A DNA stretch of 64,000 bases from Mycobacterium sp. (GCA_022841565.1 JALHRH010000001.1:1-64000), one strand, 5' to 3'; positions 32,526 to 43,922 are shown, counted from the stretch's first letter. Notes: a model not told the origin generated them from the letters alone. A program made the numbers and translations.

Positions 32526-33368
32526 GTGCCCGAAACCGGCTCGCTCGAGGCCGACCCCGACCTGCTGATCGACTTCAGAACCGTGTCACTGTGTCGTGGC
32601 GGACGCACCCTGGTAGGCCCCATCGACTGGGCCGTCGAACTCGACGAGCGCTGGGTGATCATCGGCCCCAACGGCGCCGGCAAGACCTCGCTGCTGCGCA
32701 TCGCGGCTGCCTCCGAACACCCGACCAGTGGGACGGCGTTTGTGCTGGGCGAACGGTTGGGTCGGGTCGACGTCAGCGAGTTGCGGTCCCGGATCGGTCT
32801 GAGTTCCTCCGCGCTGGCCCAGCGCATACCGTCCGACGAAGTGGTGCGCGACCTCGTGGTGTCGGCCGGCTACTCGGTGCTGGGTCGCTGGCGCGAGCCC
32901 TACGAGGACATCGACTACCGCCGCGCAATCGACATGCTGGAAAGCCTGGGAGCCGAGCACCTGGCCGATCGCATTTACGGAACGCTGTCCGAGGGTGAGC
33001 GCAAACGGGTGCTGATCGCGCGGGCGTTGATGACCGATCCCGAACTGCTGCTGCTTGACGAACCCGCCGCCGGCCTGGATTTGGGCGGCCGCGAGGAACT
33101 GGTGGCCCGGCTGGCCGATCTGGCCGCCGACCCCGATGCGCCGGCCCTGGTGCTGGTCACCCACCACGTCGAGGAGGTGCCACCCGGATTCAGCCACTGC
33201 CTGTTGCTGTCGGAGGGCCAGGTCGTCGCATCTGGCCTGCTGCCCGACGTGCTGACCGCCGAGAATCTCTCCATGGCGTTCGGGCAGCGGATCGCGCTGG
33301 ATGTGGTCGACGGGCGCTACTTCGCCCGTCGGGTTCGCACCCGCGCAGCTCATCGGAGGCGCCCATGA
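32526..33368 (+). CDS. ABC transporter ATP-binding protein (Rv3041c-like)
   Basis: Walker A GPNGAGKTSLL, LSEGERKRVLIARAL signature, Walker B LLLLDEPAAGLD. Confidence 0.93.
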   Translation: MPETGSLEADPDLLIDFRTVSLCRGGRTLVGPIDWAVELDERWVIIGPNGAGKTSLLRIAAASEHPTSGTAFVLGERLGRVDVSELRSRIGLSSSALAQRIPSDEVVRDLVVSAGYSVLGRWREPYEDIDYRRAIDMLESLGAEHLADRIYGTLSEGERKRVLIARALMTDPELLLLDEPAAGLDLGGREELVARLADLAADPDAPALVLVTHHVEEVPPGFSHCLLLSEGQVVASGLLPDVLTAENLSMAFGQRIALDVVDGRYFARRVRTRAAHRRRP

Positions 33369-34207
33369 ACGAACCGCACGTGCCGCTAACGCCGCGCCCG
33401 GCCGCAACGGTGATGCTGGTCCGCGACGCGCCTGGGGGCCTGAACATCTTCCTGATGCGCCGCCACTCCGCCATGGAGTTCGCCCCCGGCGTCATCGTGT
33501 TCCCCGGCGGCGGAGTCGACGACCGCGACCGCAATGCCGATATCGCGTGGGCGGGACCGCCACCGGACTGGTGGGCGCAGCGGTTCGGCATCGAAACCGA
33601 CCTGGCCGTAGCCCTGGTGTGCTCCGCAGCCCGGGAAACCTTCGAGGAATCGGGCGTGCTGTTCGCCGGACCGGCCGACCAGGCCGTATCGGCGCAGGAC
33701 AGTATCGTCAGCGACGCGTCGGTGTACCGCGAGTCCCGGCACGCGCTGGCCGACCGCACCTTGTCCTTCGCGGACTTTCTGCGCAGCGAGAAGCTGGTGC
33801 TTCGCTCCGATCTGCTGCGGCCGTGGGCGAACTGGGTCACTCCGGAGGCCGAGCGGACGCGTCGCTATGACACCTACTTCTTCGTCGCGGCCCTCCCCGA
33901 GGGCCAGCGCGCCGACGGCGAAAACACCGAATCCGATCTTTCCGGGTGGGCATCGCCGCAGGCTGCGATCGCCGACTTCGAAGCCGGCCGCAATGTTCTG
34001 CTGCCGCCGACCTGGACGCAGCTGGACTCACTCGCCGGCCGCAGCGTCGCCGAGGTGCTGGCCGTCGAGCGTCAGATCGTGCCGGTGCAGCCACTGTTGG
34101 AAAAGCGGGGCGACAACTGGGTTTTCGAGTTCTTCGATTCCGACCGCTACCACCGCGCCCGCGAAGCCGGCGGATCGATGCAGTGGCCCCTGGGGCTGCC
34201 CAAGTGA
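33365..34207 (+). CDS. NUDIX hydrolase (Rv3040c-like)
   Basis: NUDIX-type motif [10 protein letters not shown]...[13 protein letters not shown]. Confidence 0.85.
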   Translation: MNEPHVPLTPRPAATVMLVRDAPGGLNIFLMRRHSAMEFAPGVIVFPGGGVDDRDRNADIAWAGPPPDWWAQRFGIETDLAVALVCSAARETFEESGVLFAGPADQAVSAQDSIVSDASVYRESRHALADRTLSFADFLRSEKLVLRSDLLRPWANWVTPEAERTRRYDTYFFVAALPEGQRADGENTESDLSGWASPQAAIADFEAGRNVLLPPTWTQLDSLAGRSVAEVLAVERQIVPVQPLLEKRGDNWVFEFFDSDRYHRAREAGGSMQWPLGLPK

Positions 34208-34968
34208 GTGAGTTCGTGAGCGTCGTGGTCAGCGACGGCTCACAGGACGCCGGCCTGGCCATGCTGCTGCTCTCGCGACCACCCACCAACGCGATGACCC
34301 GGCAGGTCTATCGGGAAATCACCGCCGCCGCACACGAGTTAGGTCGGCGCGACGATGTCGCCGCGGTGATCCTGTTCGGTGGTCACGAGATTTTCTCCGC
34401 CGGCGACGACATGCCGGAACTACGGACACTCAACGCTGCCGAGGCCGGCACCGCGGCCCGGGTCCGGCGCGAGGCCGTCGACGCGGTGGCCGCCATCCCG
34501 AAACCCACCGTGGCAGCGATCACCGGATACGCCCTGGGCGCGGGGCTCACGCTGGCGTTGGCCACCGACTGGCGGGTCAGTGGCGACAACGTGAAATTCG
34601 GCGCGACCGAGATCCTCGCCGGCCTGGTGCCCGGGGGCGGCGGAATGGCTCGGCTGACCCGCACGGTCGGGCCGAGCAGGGCCAAGGAGCTGGTGTACAG
34701 CGGTCGCTTTTTCGACGCCGAGGAGGCGTTGACGCTCGGGCTGATCGACGACATGGTGGCTCCCGACGACGTCTACGACGCCGCGGCCGCGTGGGCGAGG
34801 CGCTTCCTGGACGGTCCGCGGGCCGCGCTTGCGGCCGCAAAGGTGGGAATCAACAACGTGTACGACGGATCCGAAGGCGAACGCCACGCCGCCGAAGACC
34901 GCCGCTACGTCGAGGTGTTCGCCGCTGGTCAGGACGGTGACGCGGACGGTGGTCGGGGCGGCGGTTAG
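34204..34968 (+). CDS. echA17: enoyl-CoA hydratase/isomerase (EchA17-like)
   Basis: [40 protein letters not shown] start at 34204. Confidence 0.9.
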   Translation: MSEFVSVVVSDGSQDAGLAMLLLSRPPTNAMTRQVYREITAAAHELGRRDDVAAVILFGGHEIFSAGDDMPELRTLNAAEAGTAARVRREAVDAVAAIPKPTVAAITGYALGAGLTLALATDWRVSGDNVKFGATEILAGLVPGGGGMARLTRTVGPSRAKELVYSGRFFDAEEALTLGLIDDMVAPDDVYDAAAAWARRFLDGPRAALAAAKVGINNVYDGSEGERHAAEDRRYVEVFAAGQDGDADGGRGGG

Positions 34969-34978
34969 GCTGCCCTGC

Positions 34979-35962
34979 ATGACGAGGAGTTCTGAAATCC
35001 CCGCCGACACGGCGCCCAACCCGCATGCCACCGCCGAACAGGTGGAGGCGGCCCGGCACGACAGCAAGCTCGCGCAGGTGCTCTACCACGACTGGGAAGC
35101 CGAGAGCTACGACGACAAGTGGTCCATCTCATACGACCAGCGGTGCATCGATTACGCCCGCGGCCGCTTCGACGCCATCGTGCCCGACGAGGTAGTTCGC
35201 GACCTGCCGTATGACCGCGCGCTGGAACTGGGCTGCGGTACCGGCTTCTTCCTGCTCAACCTGATTCAGGCCGGGGTGGCCCGGCGCGGATCGGTCACCG
35301 ACCTGTCGCCCGGCATGGTCAAGGTCGCCACCCGCAACGGGCAATCGCTGGGCCTGGACATCGACGGCCGGGTCGCCGACGCTGAAGGCATCCCGTACGA
35401 CGACAACACCTTCGACCTGGTGGTCGGGCACGCCGTGCTGCACCACATCCCCGACGTCGAGCTGTCCCTGCGCGAGGTACTCCGCGTCCTCAAGCCCGGT
35501 GGCCGGTTCGTGTTCGCCGGGGAGCCGACCACCGTCGGCAACGGCTATGCACGAGCGCTGGCGGACCTGACATGGAACGTCACCATCCGTGCGGTGAAGC
35601 TGCCCGGACTCGGCAGTTGGCGCCGCCCACAAGCCGAGATCGACGAAAACTCGCGGGCCGCGGCCCTGGAATGGATCGTTGACCTGCACACGTTCGATCC
35701 CAAAGACCTGGAGCGGATGGCCGCCAATGCCGGCGCGGTGCAGGTGCGCACAGCCAGCGAGGAATTCACTGCCGCCATGCTTGGCTGGCCGGTCCGTACC
35801 TTCGAGTCGACGGTGCCGCCCGGGAAGCTGGGCTGGGGCTGGGCGAAGTTCGCGTTCAATGGCTGGAAGGCGCTGAGCTGGGTGGACGCCAACGTCTGGC
35901 GACACGTCGCACCGAAGGGCTGGTTCTACAACGTGATGGTCACCGGGGTCAAGCCCTCCTGA
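34979..35962 (+). CDS. class I SAM-dependent methyltransferase (Rv3038c-like)
   Basis: ALELGCGTGFFLLNLI, VVGHAVLHHIPDVE, LKPGGRFVFAGEP. Confidence 0.9.
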   Translation: MTRSSEIPADTAPNPHATAEQVEAARHDSKLAQVLYHDWEAESYDDKWSISYDQRCIDYARGRFDAIVPDEVVRDLPYDRALELGCGTGFFLLNLIQAGVARRGSVTDLSPGMVKVATRNGQSLGLDIDGRVADAEGIPYDDNTFDLVVGHAVLHHIPDVELSLREVLRVLKPGGRFVFAGEPTTVGNGYARALADLTWNVTIRAVKLPGLGSWRRPQAEIDENSRAAALEWIVDLHTFDPKDLERMAANAGAVQVRTASEEFTAAMLGWPVRTFESTVPPGKLGWGWAKFAFNGWKALSWVDANVWRHVAPKGWFYNVMVTGVKPS

Positions 35963-36036
35963 GTGTCATCACCAGCGACGACGTCGAGTACCTGCGCTCG
36001 GAGCCGGGTGCTGAGGCGCTGACGGCCGTCGCTGAG

Positions 36037-37146
36037 TTGGAGTTGAGCGCCAGCACCCGGATCGCCGACATTGCCGCGGCGCGCGCCCGGTTCGGTGAGC
36101 GCGCTCCGGTGCTGGTAGAGACGACGCTGCTGCGTCGCAAGGCCGCCGAAAAGCTGGGCGAACTCGGTGATGTGTCGGGCTGGCTGTTCACCGACGAAGC
36201 GCTGCAGCAGGCCACCGCGGCACGCGTGGCCCTACACCGTGCGGGCCGGCTGGCCGGGCGGGTCGTGCACGACGCGACCTGTTCAATCGGCACCGAGTTG
36301 GCCGCCTTGAATGGCCGCGCGGAGCGGGTGGTCGGCAGCGACATCGACCCGGTCCGGCTGGCGATGGCGCGCCACAACCTGGGTTCCGCCGCGCTCCTGT
36401 GCCGAGCCGACGCCCTGAATCCACCGACACGCGACGCCGTCGTGATCGTCGACCCGGCACGGCGCAGCGGCGGCCGTCGCCGCTTCAGCCCGGCCGAATA
36501 CCAGCCCGCGTTGGGCCCGTTGCTGGCTGCCTACCGCGGTCGCGACCTCGCGGTAAAGTGTGCCCCCGGAATCGATTTCGCTGAAGTCGCACGCCTTGGG
36601 TTTGACGGGGAGATCGAGGTGACGTCCTACCGAGGCTCGGTCCGAGAGGCGTGCTTGTGGTCGGGCGGGCTGTCCCAATCGGGTGTGCACCGACGTGCGA
36701 CTGTCCTGGATCGCGGTGAACAGCTCACCTCAGCCGATTCGGACGACTGTGCGGTGGGTCCGGCGGGGCGGTGGATCGTCGATCCCGACGGCGCCGTGGT
36801 GCGGGCCGGGCTGGTGCGTCACTACGGCGCCCGGCACGGGCTGTGGCAGCTTGACCCCGCCATCGCCTACCTGTCGGGTGATCGGTTGCCGCCCGGAGTA
36901 CGTGGCTTCGAAGTGCTCGAGCAGTTGGCGTTCGATGAACGGCGGTTGCGCCAGGCCCTGACGGCACTGGACTGTGGGGTGCTGGAAATCCTGGTCCGCG
37001 GGGTGCAGGTGGACCCTGAAACCCTGCGTCGACGACTGCGGTTGCGCGGCGGCAGGGCCCTGTCGGTGGTGATCGCCCGGATGGGTCGCAGCGGCGCGAA
37101 GACCGCGAGTCACGCGGTGGCCTACGTTTGTCGTCCGTCACGGTAA
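36037..37146 (+). CDS. THUMP-like/SAM-dependent methyltransferase-like protein (Rv3037c-like); true start probably upstream
   Basis: VVHDATCSIGTELAALNGRAERVVGSDIDPVRLAMARHNL, VIVDPARRSGGRRRF; frame open upstream of 36037. Confidence 0.75.
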   Translation: MELSASTRIADIAAARARFGERAPVLVETTLLRRKAAEKLGELGDVSGWLFTDEALQQATAARVALHRAGRLAGRVVHDATCSIGTELAALNGRAERVVGSDIDPVRLAMARHNLGSAALLCRADALNPPTRDAVVIVDPARRSGGRRRFSPAEYQPALGPLLAAYRGRDLAVKCAPGIDFAEVARLGFDGEIEVTSYRGSVREACLWSGGLSQSGVHRRATVLDRGEQLTSADSDDCAVGPAGRWIVDPDGAVVRAGLVRHYGARHGLWQLDPAIAYLSGDRLPPGVRGFEVLEQLAFDERRLRQALTALDCGVLEILVRGVQVDPETLRRRLRLRGGRALSVVIARMGRSGAKTASHAVAYVCRPSR

Positions 37147-37230
37147 CGCCGGGTACGCTGACGGCGATACCTCATAGGGCGGATTCACGCCACTTCGGGG
37201 GGCAAGGACTGAGTGCAGGGGCAGACGACG

Positions 37231-37911
37231 ATGCGTTATCTGATAGCGGCCGCGGCGCTGGCCGCCGCCGCCCTGCTGAGCTGGCCGGCCAATGCCGCGC
37301 CGCCGTCGTGCGCCGCTTTGGGGGGCTCGATCGAGGCCGCCCAGATCTGCCACATCCATCAATCCGGCGCCACCTACACGCTGGATATGACGTTCCCCAT
37401 GGACTACCCCGACGAACAGGCGTTGACCGACTACATCACGCAGAACCGCGACGGCTTCGTCAATGTCGCGCAGGGTTCTGGACGACGTGACCAGCCGTAT
37501 CAGATGGACGCCACCAACGAGCAACGCAGCTCCGGACAGCCACCCCGCGGCACGCGCAGCGTGGTGATGAAGTTCTTCCAGGATCTCGGCGGCGCCCGTC
37601 CCTCCAACTGGTACAAGGCCTTCAACTACAACCTCGGGACCAAGCAACCCATCACATTCGACACATTGTTCGCCCCCAACACCAACGCGCTGGACACCAT
37701 CTTCCCGATCGTGCAGCGCGAACTGGAACACCAGACCGGGCTGGGTTCGATCTCACCCGGTGCGGGTCGTGACCCAACGAACTACCAAAACTTCGCCATC
37801 ACCGACGACGCGCTGATCTTCTACTTCGCCCAAGGCGAACTGCTGCCGTCATTCGCCGGCGCCACCGCGGTCCAGGTGCCCCGCAGCTCGATCCCGCCGC
37901 TGGCCATCTAA
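37231..37911 (+). CDS. secreted TB22.2/Rv3036c-like protein (DUF3298-type)
   Basis: Signal peptide AANAAPPSC; KQPITFDTLFAPNTNALDTIFPIV...ALIFYFAQGELLPSFAGA; synteny. Confidence 0.8.
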   Translation: MRYLIAAAALAAAALLSWPANAAPPSCAALGGSIEAAQICHIHQSGATYTLDMTFPMDYPDEQALTDYITQNRDGFVNVAQGSGRRDQPYQMDATNEQRSSGQPPRGTRSVVMKFFQDLGGARPSNWYKAFNYNLGTKQPITFDTLFAPNTNALDTIFPIVQRELEHQTGLGSISPGAGRDPTNYQNFAITDDALIFYFAQGELLPSFAGATAVQVPRSSIPPLAI

Positions 37912-37915
37912 CGGG

Positions 37916-39181
37916 CTACTCCGGGTCGAAGCTGTAGACCTGGCCGTCGCTCGTGGCGACCACCACTCGACGGTCCTTGCCCACCGATACTCCCAGGGGA
38001 GACCCGGTGGCCGCTTGGAGTGGATAGCTGTTGATGGTGTGTCCGTTCTCCGGGTCGAATACCAGCAGGGACATCCCGGCGGCCACCGTATAGCCGACAC
38101 CGCTGCCGGCCACCGACGAAGTCGACAGCGGGGTGATGTCATCGCGTCGCCAGGCCTCCTCGGCGTGATCGCCCGCATCACGGTAGGCGGTCAGCCGGGC
38201 ATCGGGGCCACCGCCGCACACGATCAGCCCCTGCGGCGTGACCGAGGGCGGCGTCTGGCCCGAAAAGCCAAGCGGCACAGACCATTTCATTTTGCCGTCG
38301 GCGGCGTGCAATGCCCACAGCCGTTGGTCGCGGCCGTTGACGTAGATAGTGGTTCCGTCGGCGGACAATACCGGGCTGGCAAGCACACCGGCGCCGACGG
38401 CGTCGCTCGTCCACTCCCTGGACAGCTGCCCCCCGCGGTATTTCAGTCCGACCAGACCCGCTGCGGGGGCCCCCGGCTGCCACACGCTGATCACCACCGT
38501 CCCGCTGGCCGCTGAAAACGCCGGTGCGGCCGCTACCGGGCAGCCCGCGCGCGCCGGCGCACAGTCGACCAACCCACGGGTCGCGTCGGCCGGGTCGACG
38601 CCTTCCACCAGATCCAGGGCGGTGCCAACCACGGCGCCGCGGTGGGTGTCGAACACCAGCACCTGCCCCAGGTGCGTACTGACCAGGAGATGGCCGTCCC
38701 CTAGGAAACGTGGGGTGGTCGGCATGCCGATCACCGGCTCCCGCCATCGCGTCCACTGAGTCGGCGGAAACGAGATGATCGCACCAGGCTGCCCGACATA
38801 CAGGTTGTCGAAGCCGTCGAACAACGGGCCGCCGAAACCGCCGCCCTGCACCAGGCGAGTGCACCAGCGTTGTCGCCCGTTCCCGATTTCCCATTCCATG
38901 AAAGAGCAGCCGCCCGGTGTCTGTGCGTTGAGCGCCAGGTACCCGCGCGCGCCCAGCGCGGGTCCGGCCGCCAGACTCCCTTTTGCTGACCGCGTCCACC
39001 GCAGGACGAGCTTTCCCGCCCCGGTCGTGGTGCTGTAGCTGCTGTTGGCGGCGTCGCCGTACTGCGCCGGCCAGCCCGGTGCAGGAGCCGCATCCACCCA
39101 GGAGTCCGTATTACCGCAACCGCCGATCCCGAGGGTGAGAAAGGCTACCAGAACAGGCGTCAGGAGACGTCGCGCGAGCAC
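37916..39181 (-). CDS. PQQ-like beta-propeller lipoprotein (Rv3035-like)
   Basis: Lipobox LGIGGCG; repeated propeller motifs. GTG start at 39181 (VLARRLLTPVLVAFLTLGIGGCGNTD) with AAGGA upstream. Confidence 0.8.
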   Translation of the reverse strand: MLARRLLTPVLVAFLTLGIGGCGNTDSWVDAAPAPGWPAQYGDAANSSYSTTTGAGKLVLRWTRSAKGSLAAGPALGARGYLALNAQTPGGCSFMEWEIGNGRQRWCTRLVQGGGFGGPLFDGFDNLYVGQPGAIISFPPTQWTRWREPVIGMPTTPRFLGDGHLLVSTHLGQVLVFDTHRGAVVGTALDLVEGVDPADATRGLVDCAPARAGCPVAAAPAFSAASGTVVISVWQPGAPAAGLVGLKYRGGQLSREWTSDAVGAGVLASPVLSADGTTIYVNGRDQRLWALHAADGKMKWSVPLGFSGQTPPSVTPQGLIVCGGGPDARLTAYRDAGDHAEEAWRRDDITPLSTSSVAGSGVGYTVAAGMSLLVFDPENGHTINSYPLQAATGSPLGVSVGKDRRVVVATSDGQVYSFDPE

Positions 39182-39328
39182 TCTGTCCTTTCGAGGTCCA
39201 TTCCAGTCCGCAGCTATGAGCGATCGAGTACACGTGAGGGTAACTCGTCGGACCTGCCCGGCAGCCGGTTGCCCGACTCCACAAGCCCGTCGTTTCTGCG
39301 CGCACCGTCGTCGGTAGGCTTTCGGCAC

Positions 39329-40066
39329 ATGACGAGCATGTGGGGTGCTCCGCTCCATCGCAGGTGGCGCGGAGGGCGACTCAGAGACCCTCGCCAGGCG
39401 AAGTTCTTGACAGTGGCTTCGCTGAAGTGGGTGCTGCGCAACCGCGCATACACACCGTGGTATCTGGTGCGATATTGGCGGTTGTTGAAGTTCAAGCTGC
39501 AAAACCCGCACATCATCACCCGCGGCATGGTGTTTCTGGGCAAGGGTGTCGAGATCCACTGCACACCGGAATTGGCGCAGCTGGAAATCGGCCGCTGGGT
39601 GCACATCGGGGACAAGAACACCATCCGTGCGCACGAGGGGTCGTTGCGGTTCGGCGACAAGGTGGTGCTGGGCCGCGACAACGTCATCAACTGCTACCTC
39701 GACGTCGAGCTCGGCGACTCGGCGCTGATGGCCGACTGGTGCTACGTCTGCGATTTCGACCACCGGATGGACGACATCACGCTGCCGATCAAAGATCAGG
39801 GAATCATCAAGTCGCCGGTGCGGATCGGGCCCGACACCTGGATCGGGGTGAAGGTATCGGTGCTGCGTGGTACGTCGGTCGGCCGGGGTTGCGTGTTGGG
39901 GTCGCACGCCGTGGTCCGAGGCGTCATCCCGGACTATTCGATTGCCGTCGGCGCGCCGGCCAAGGTGGTCAAGAACCGCAAGCTGTCCTGGGAGACGTCA
40001 GCCGCGCAACGCGCCGAGCTGGCCGCTGCGCTTGCTGATATCGAGCGCAAGAAGGCCGCCCAGTGA
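39329..40066 (+). CDS. left-handed beta-helix acyltransferase (Rv3034c-like)
   Basis: Hexapeptide repeats (IGPDTWIGVKVSVLRGTSVGRGCVLGSHAVVRGVIPDYSIAVGAPAKVV). Confidence 0.9.
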   Translation: MTSMWGAPLHRRWRGGRLRDPRQAKFLTVASLKWVLRNRAYTPWYLVRYWRLLKFKLQNPHIITRGMVFLGKGVEIHCTPELAQLEIGRWVHIGDKNTIRAHEGSLRFGDKVVLGRDNVINCYLDVELGDSALMADWCYVCDFDHRMDDITLPIKDQGIIKSPVRIGPDTWIGVKVSVLRGTSVGRGCVLGSHAVVRGVIPDYSIAVGAPAKVVKNRKLSWETSAAQRAELAAALADIERKKAAQ

Positions 40067-40209
40067 CGACGAGCTGATGGCCCATGAGTGACGGCTCCTG
40101 AAAGCCGCTATGTAGCAGCAACACGACGGAGCGAGCCAAAGCGTGCCGGTTACAACCGGCAACTGAGAGTGATCCCGCCGCTGGCGCGGGCGCGCTTCTG
40201 GCTCACCTT

Positions 40210-43200
40210 TCATGTGCTCCGATCTGGTCCGCCCGTGTGAGTCAAGGGTTTCCGTTGCGGCCACCAGCTCGCTTCGCGCAGCAGTGTGGCGATCGTGGGA
40301 ACCGTGAGCGTGCGAACGACGAAGGTGTCCAGCAGTAGGCCGCAGCCAATGATGAATCCGGCTTGAATCATGATCGCGATGGAGCCGACCATGAGGCCGA
40401 ACATGCTGGCGGCAAAGATGAGTCCGGCTGAAGTGATGACTGAGCCGGTGTTTGCGACGGTTCGCAGAACCCCGACGCGAATGTTGTGGGCGGATTCTTC
40501 GCGTAGCCGGGAGACGAGCAGCATGTTGTAGTCGGCGCCGACGGCGACCAGGATGATGAACGCCAGAAGGGGTACCGGCCAAGCGATCTCCTTGCCGAGA
40601 CCATATTGGAAGACGAGGGTTCCCAGTCCGAGGGCGGCGCCGTAGTTGAGCACGACGGTACCGAGCAGGTAAAGCGGGGCTACCAGGGCGCGCAACAGTA
40701 CGACCAAGATAAGGCCGACGATGACGAGGGTCGCGATGGCCAGCTGATGAAAGTCGGCGTCGAGCAAGCGTTGGATGTCGGAGTTGACGGCGGGGAATCC
40801 AGCCATCGACACCGTGGCGTGGGCCAGCGAGGTGTTGGGCCGTGCGGAATTGGCAACATCGACGATCTTGTGGGCGAGGTTCATCGCGTCGCTGCTGTAG
40901 GGGTCATAACTGGACTCGATGGCGAAACGCGCGGTCTTGCCATCCGCGGACAGGAAACGCTTTGCCATATCGGCGAACTGGCGGTTATCGAAGGCATCGA
41001 TGGGAAGGTAGAAGCCACTAGAGTTGTCCGACCCGGCGCTGGCCCGTGCGGAATTCTGCAGTTGGGCAGCGATTCGACTCATGCCGGCAAGCATTTCGAT
41101 GTTGCTGTCGGCAAGGGTGTGCACGCCGGCGGCTAGGGCCTGTGCGCCGGAGGCGAGTCGGCTGATGCCACTTTGGAGCCGGTGTATGTTGCCTGCCACG
41201 TCGGCGGGGTCGCCGAGTGCTCCGAAAGCCTTGTCCAGTGCGGCGATTGCGTTTTGGACCTCGGCAACGGTGCCGGCCGCGGTGTCGCGGCCGGGCTGGT
41301 AATAGTCGCCGAGGTTGGCGAGCTGGCTGAAGACGCCGGAATTGCGCAGAGTCACCAGGATTTGCACCTGGTCGCGGAGTTGTGCGCATTCGGGTGTGGT
41401 CGCACACCATGGGGAGGCGTTGAGCGCGCCCACGAGCGGGTCGATGGCGGCGATTGCGTTTTCGGCTTGGTTGGCTTGCTGGCGCAGCCCCGGACCGGTT
41501 CGGATGGCTTGGTCGACAGCTGGGGCGGTCGCCGAAAGCTGCTGCAGCAGTGGACGGAACCGCTGGCCACGGGATCCGGTGGACTGGGCTTGAGTGAGGA
41601 TGCCGGTCAGCGGTGTCAACGCGGTGCGCACTGTGGTGTCCAGTTGCGCGAGACCGCTGGCGAGTTGGTCGGCGCCGTGGGTGAGTTTGGCCAGGTCATC
41701 CTTGCGGGCGTCGCCCTCGGCGACCGCGCCGGCCATCTTGTTGCCGATCTGGCCGTTTTGCCAGGCAAGTTGAGCCTGGTCCAGGCGTGCACCGGTGGGC
41801 CGGGTGACTCCGGAGACCTCGGTGACGCCCGGCAACTGTGACACTCGCGACGCCATTTCATCGAGGTCGGCCAGGGCCTTGCTGGTGCGCATGTCGGTGG
41901 GCGATTCGACGAGCAGGAATTCGGTGATGATGGCGTCTTTGCGAAAGTGCCTGTCCAGCAGCCGGTAACCCTCATTGCTGGCGGTGCTGGCCGGTTGCCC
42001 TTGGCGATCGTCGTAGCTGACGCGCATGGTCAGCGCGACAGCTGCGAGGCCTAATACCAGCGCCAAGCTCGCCGCCAGCAGCGGAACGGGTCGCCGCACC
42101 ACGGCCACGGCGATCCAGTTCCAGTAGCGGCGCGTGCGGTCGGCTTTGGGTTCACCGATGCCTCGTTTGGCAGCCAGCGCCAACACCGGGGGAAATAGGG
42201 TCACCGTGGCCGCAAATCCGACTAAGACAGCGATTGCGCATGCGGGGCCCAACGCGGCGAACACGCTCAACTTGGCGAATACCATGGCCAGAAACGCAAG
42301 CGCCACGGTGGCAGCCGAGGCCAAAATCACGCGCCCGATGGTGGCGGTCGCATTGATTACCGACAGATCGGGCGGAACCTGTTGCCGTCGCTGCTCGTGA
42401 TATCGACTGATCAAAAACACCGAATAGTCGGTGCCAGCACCCAGCAAGATCACCGTCATGAACGCGATGGTGAACTGCGACACCGGCATGCCCGATTCGC
42501 CCAACGCCGACAGCACTCCGCGCCCCACCGCCAGACTGACGCCGATGACCAGCAGCGGCAGCAAGGCGGTAAACACCGACCGATACACGACCAGCAAGAT
42601 CACCGCGATCAAGCCCGCCGTCGCGACCGAGATGACCACCAAATCTTCCTCGGCCGAGGCGATTTGATCACGGAAGGTGGCCGGGGGGCCGGTGACGCGA
42701 ACATTCGTGCCTGAGCCGCTAAATGCCTTGGCGGCGATCGTGCGGACCGCCTCGACCGATTCGGCAGCATTGAGATCGCCCAGCGTTCCGGCCACCCCGA
42801 CCGGCACGTACCAGGCTTTGCCGTCCTGGCTGACTGCGCGGCCGGCAGTGACCGGGTCGGCCAACAAGTCCTGAACCAGGCGCACATGCTCCGAATCGGC
42901 GCGCAGCCGCGAAATCATCGCGTCGTAGCGCTGGCGCACCGGCGCAGTCAGGCCCGCCGGATTCTCCATCGCGACAAATATCGTCGTTTTGGACCCCTGC
43001 TCGCCGAACGCAGCACCCATGCGGTGAATCGTCTGAAGCGATGGCGCATCGCGTGGTATGAGATTCACCGACTGCTGTTCCACAACGGTTTCCAGCTGCG
43101 GGAACAACACCGCCAGGGCGCCCGCGGTCAGCACCCACACGCCGATGACCAGCACCTTATGCCGGATACTGAAACCCGCCAAGCGCGCTAGCCGATCGCT

Positions 43201-43314
43201 GTAGGCACCCTCACCGCCCGCAACCTTCTGAAGTCGCTCCCGAACAGGGCGACTCAAGGTCGCCACACCGGACGAAACCCACCCGTTGTCTGCCATCCCC
43301 CGGCCCCACTGCAT
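40210..43314 (-). CDS. MmpL/RND-family transporter
   Basis: MMPL domains (LLGAGTDYSVFLISRYHEQR, LVAVGADYNMLLVSRLREES); ~1030 aa with a large periplasmic loop. Confidence 0.93.
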   Translation of the reverse strand: MQWGRGMADNGWVSSGVATLSRPVRERLQKVAGGEGAYSDRLARLAGFSIRHKVLVIGVWVLTAGALAVLFPQLETVVEQQSVNLIPRDAPSLQTIHRMGAAFGEQGSKTTIFVAMENPAGLTAPVRQRYDAMISRLRADSEHVRLVQDLLADPVTAGRAVSQDGKAWYVPVGVAGTLGDLNAAESVEAVRTIAAKAFSGSGTNVRVTGPPATFRDQIASAEEDLVVISVATAGLIAVILLVVYRSVFTALLPLLVIGVSLAVGRGVLSALGESGMPVSQFTIAFMTVILLGAGTDYSVFLISRYHEQRRQQVPPDLSVINATATIGRVILASAATVALAFLAMVFAKLSVFAALGPACAIAVLVGFAATVTLFPPVLALAAKRGIGEPKADRTRRYWNWIAVAVVRRPVPLLAASLALVLGLAAVALTMRVSYDDRQGQPASTASNEGYRLLDRHFRKDAIITEFLLVESPTDMRTSKALADLDEMASRVSQLPGVTEVSGVTRPTGARLDQAQLAWQNGQIGNKMAGAVAEGDARKDDLAKLTHGADQLASGLAQLDTTVRTALTPLTGILTQAQSTGSRGQRFRPLLQQLSATAPAVDQAIRTGPGLRQQANQAENAIAAIDPLVGALNASPWCATTPECAQLRDQVQILVTLRNSGVFSQLANLGDYYQPGRDTAAGTVAEVQNAIAALDKAFGALGDPADVAGNIHRLQSGISRLASGAQALAAGVHTLADSNIEMLAGMSRIAAQLQNSARASAGSDNSSGFYLPIDAFDNRQFADMAKRFLSADGKTARFAIESSYDPYSSDAMNLAHKIVDVANSARPNTSLAHATVSMAGFPAVNSDIQRLLDADFHQLAIATLVIVGLILVVLLRALVAPLYLLGTVVLNYGAALGLGTLVFQYGLGKEIAWPVPLLAFIILVAVGADYNMLLVSRLREESAHNIRVGVLRTVANTGSVITSAGLIFAASMFGLMVGSIAIMIQAGFIIGCGLLLDTFVVRTLTVPTIATLLREASWWPQRKPLTHTGGPDRST

Positions 43315-43922
43315 CGAAAGATACGAACGGTATCGCAACGGCACTACGAGTACCCTTTTACGTGATCGGCGAAACCGCCATCGACGTGCGCAGCTCTGCC
43401 GTCGCCGCCGCCCGGCCCGGCCGCTCGGGCCGAGACCAACGCGCCGTCGGCGGTCCGGCATTCCGGTTCAGCGGCACGTAATCCCTTTGCGCACCGTCGG
43501 TTTCGCAATGACGAGGTACCGACACTGAAAGAGTGACCGTTTCATGAACGGCGCAGGCGAAATGCCAGCCTGGACGTCAACCTGATCGGCTCGTCGCGCA
43601 CGTGGTCATGCATTTCCCGGTGCATCAGCTCATCATCCAGGTATGAGCAGGAGCGAGCCGGGTAATGGCGTGGACGCGAGCGGCCTTCGTCGACCGGCGG
43701 CGTGCGGTGGATGTGACTGGTAATCGTGCGGTGGGCGAGCTTCAGATCGCGTACCGCACGCGTCCACAGGCGAGTTTTGGTTAACCCAAGCGGCACATTC
43801 ATCGCAGACCGCCGTCCATCGCCTGCGCAATTCCCGTCACACAAGTCAGGAAAGCTCCTTCAAACCGTTGCCTGATCATCAATCCCCCTTCGGCGTAAAA
43901 ACTCCTACGTCAAGTGTACTCA

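Noticed and set aside
40145-40160. GCCGGTT-ac-AACCGGC palindrome between acyltransferase and mmpL
   Set aside because: Short, 2-nt loop, no T-tract and located at two converging gene ends; insufficient to call a terminator or operator.
40606-42714. Several plus-strand ORFs antisense to mmpL
   Set aside because: Compositional shadows of a long TM-protein gene.
43542-43844. 100-aa minus-strand ORF between mmpL and tetR
   Set aside because: No motif recognised and start/RBS unconvincing; left unannotated rather than claimed.
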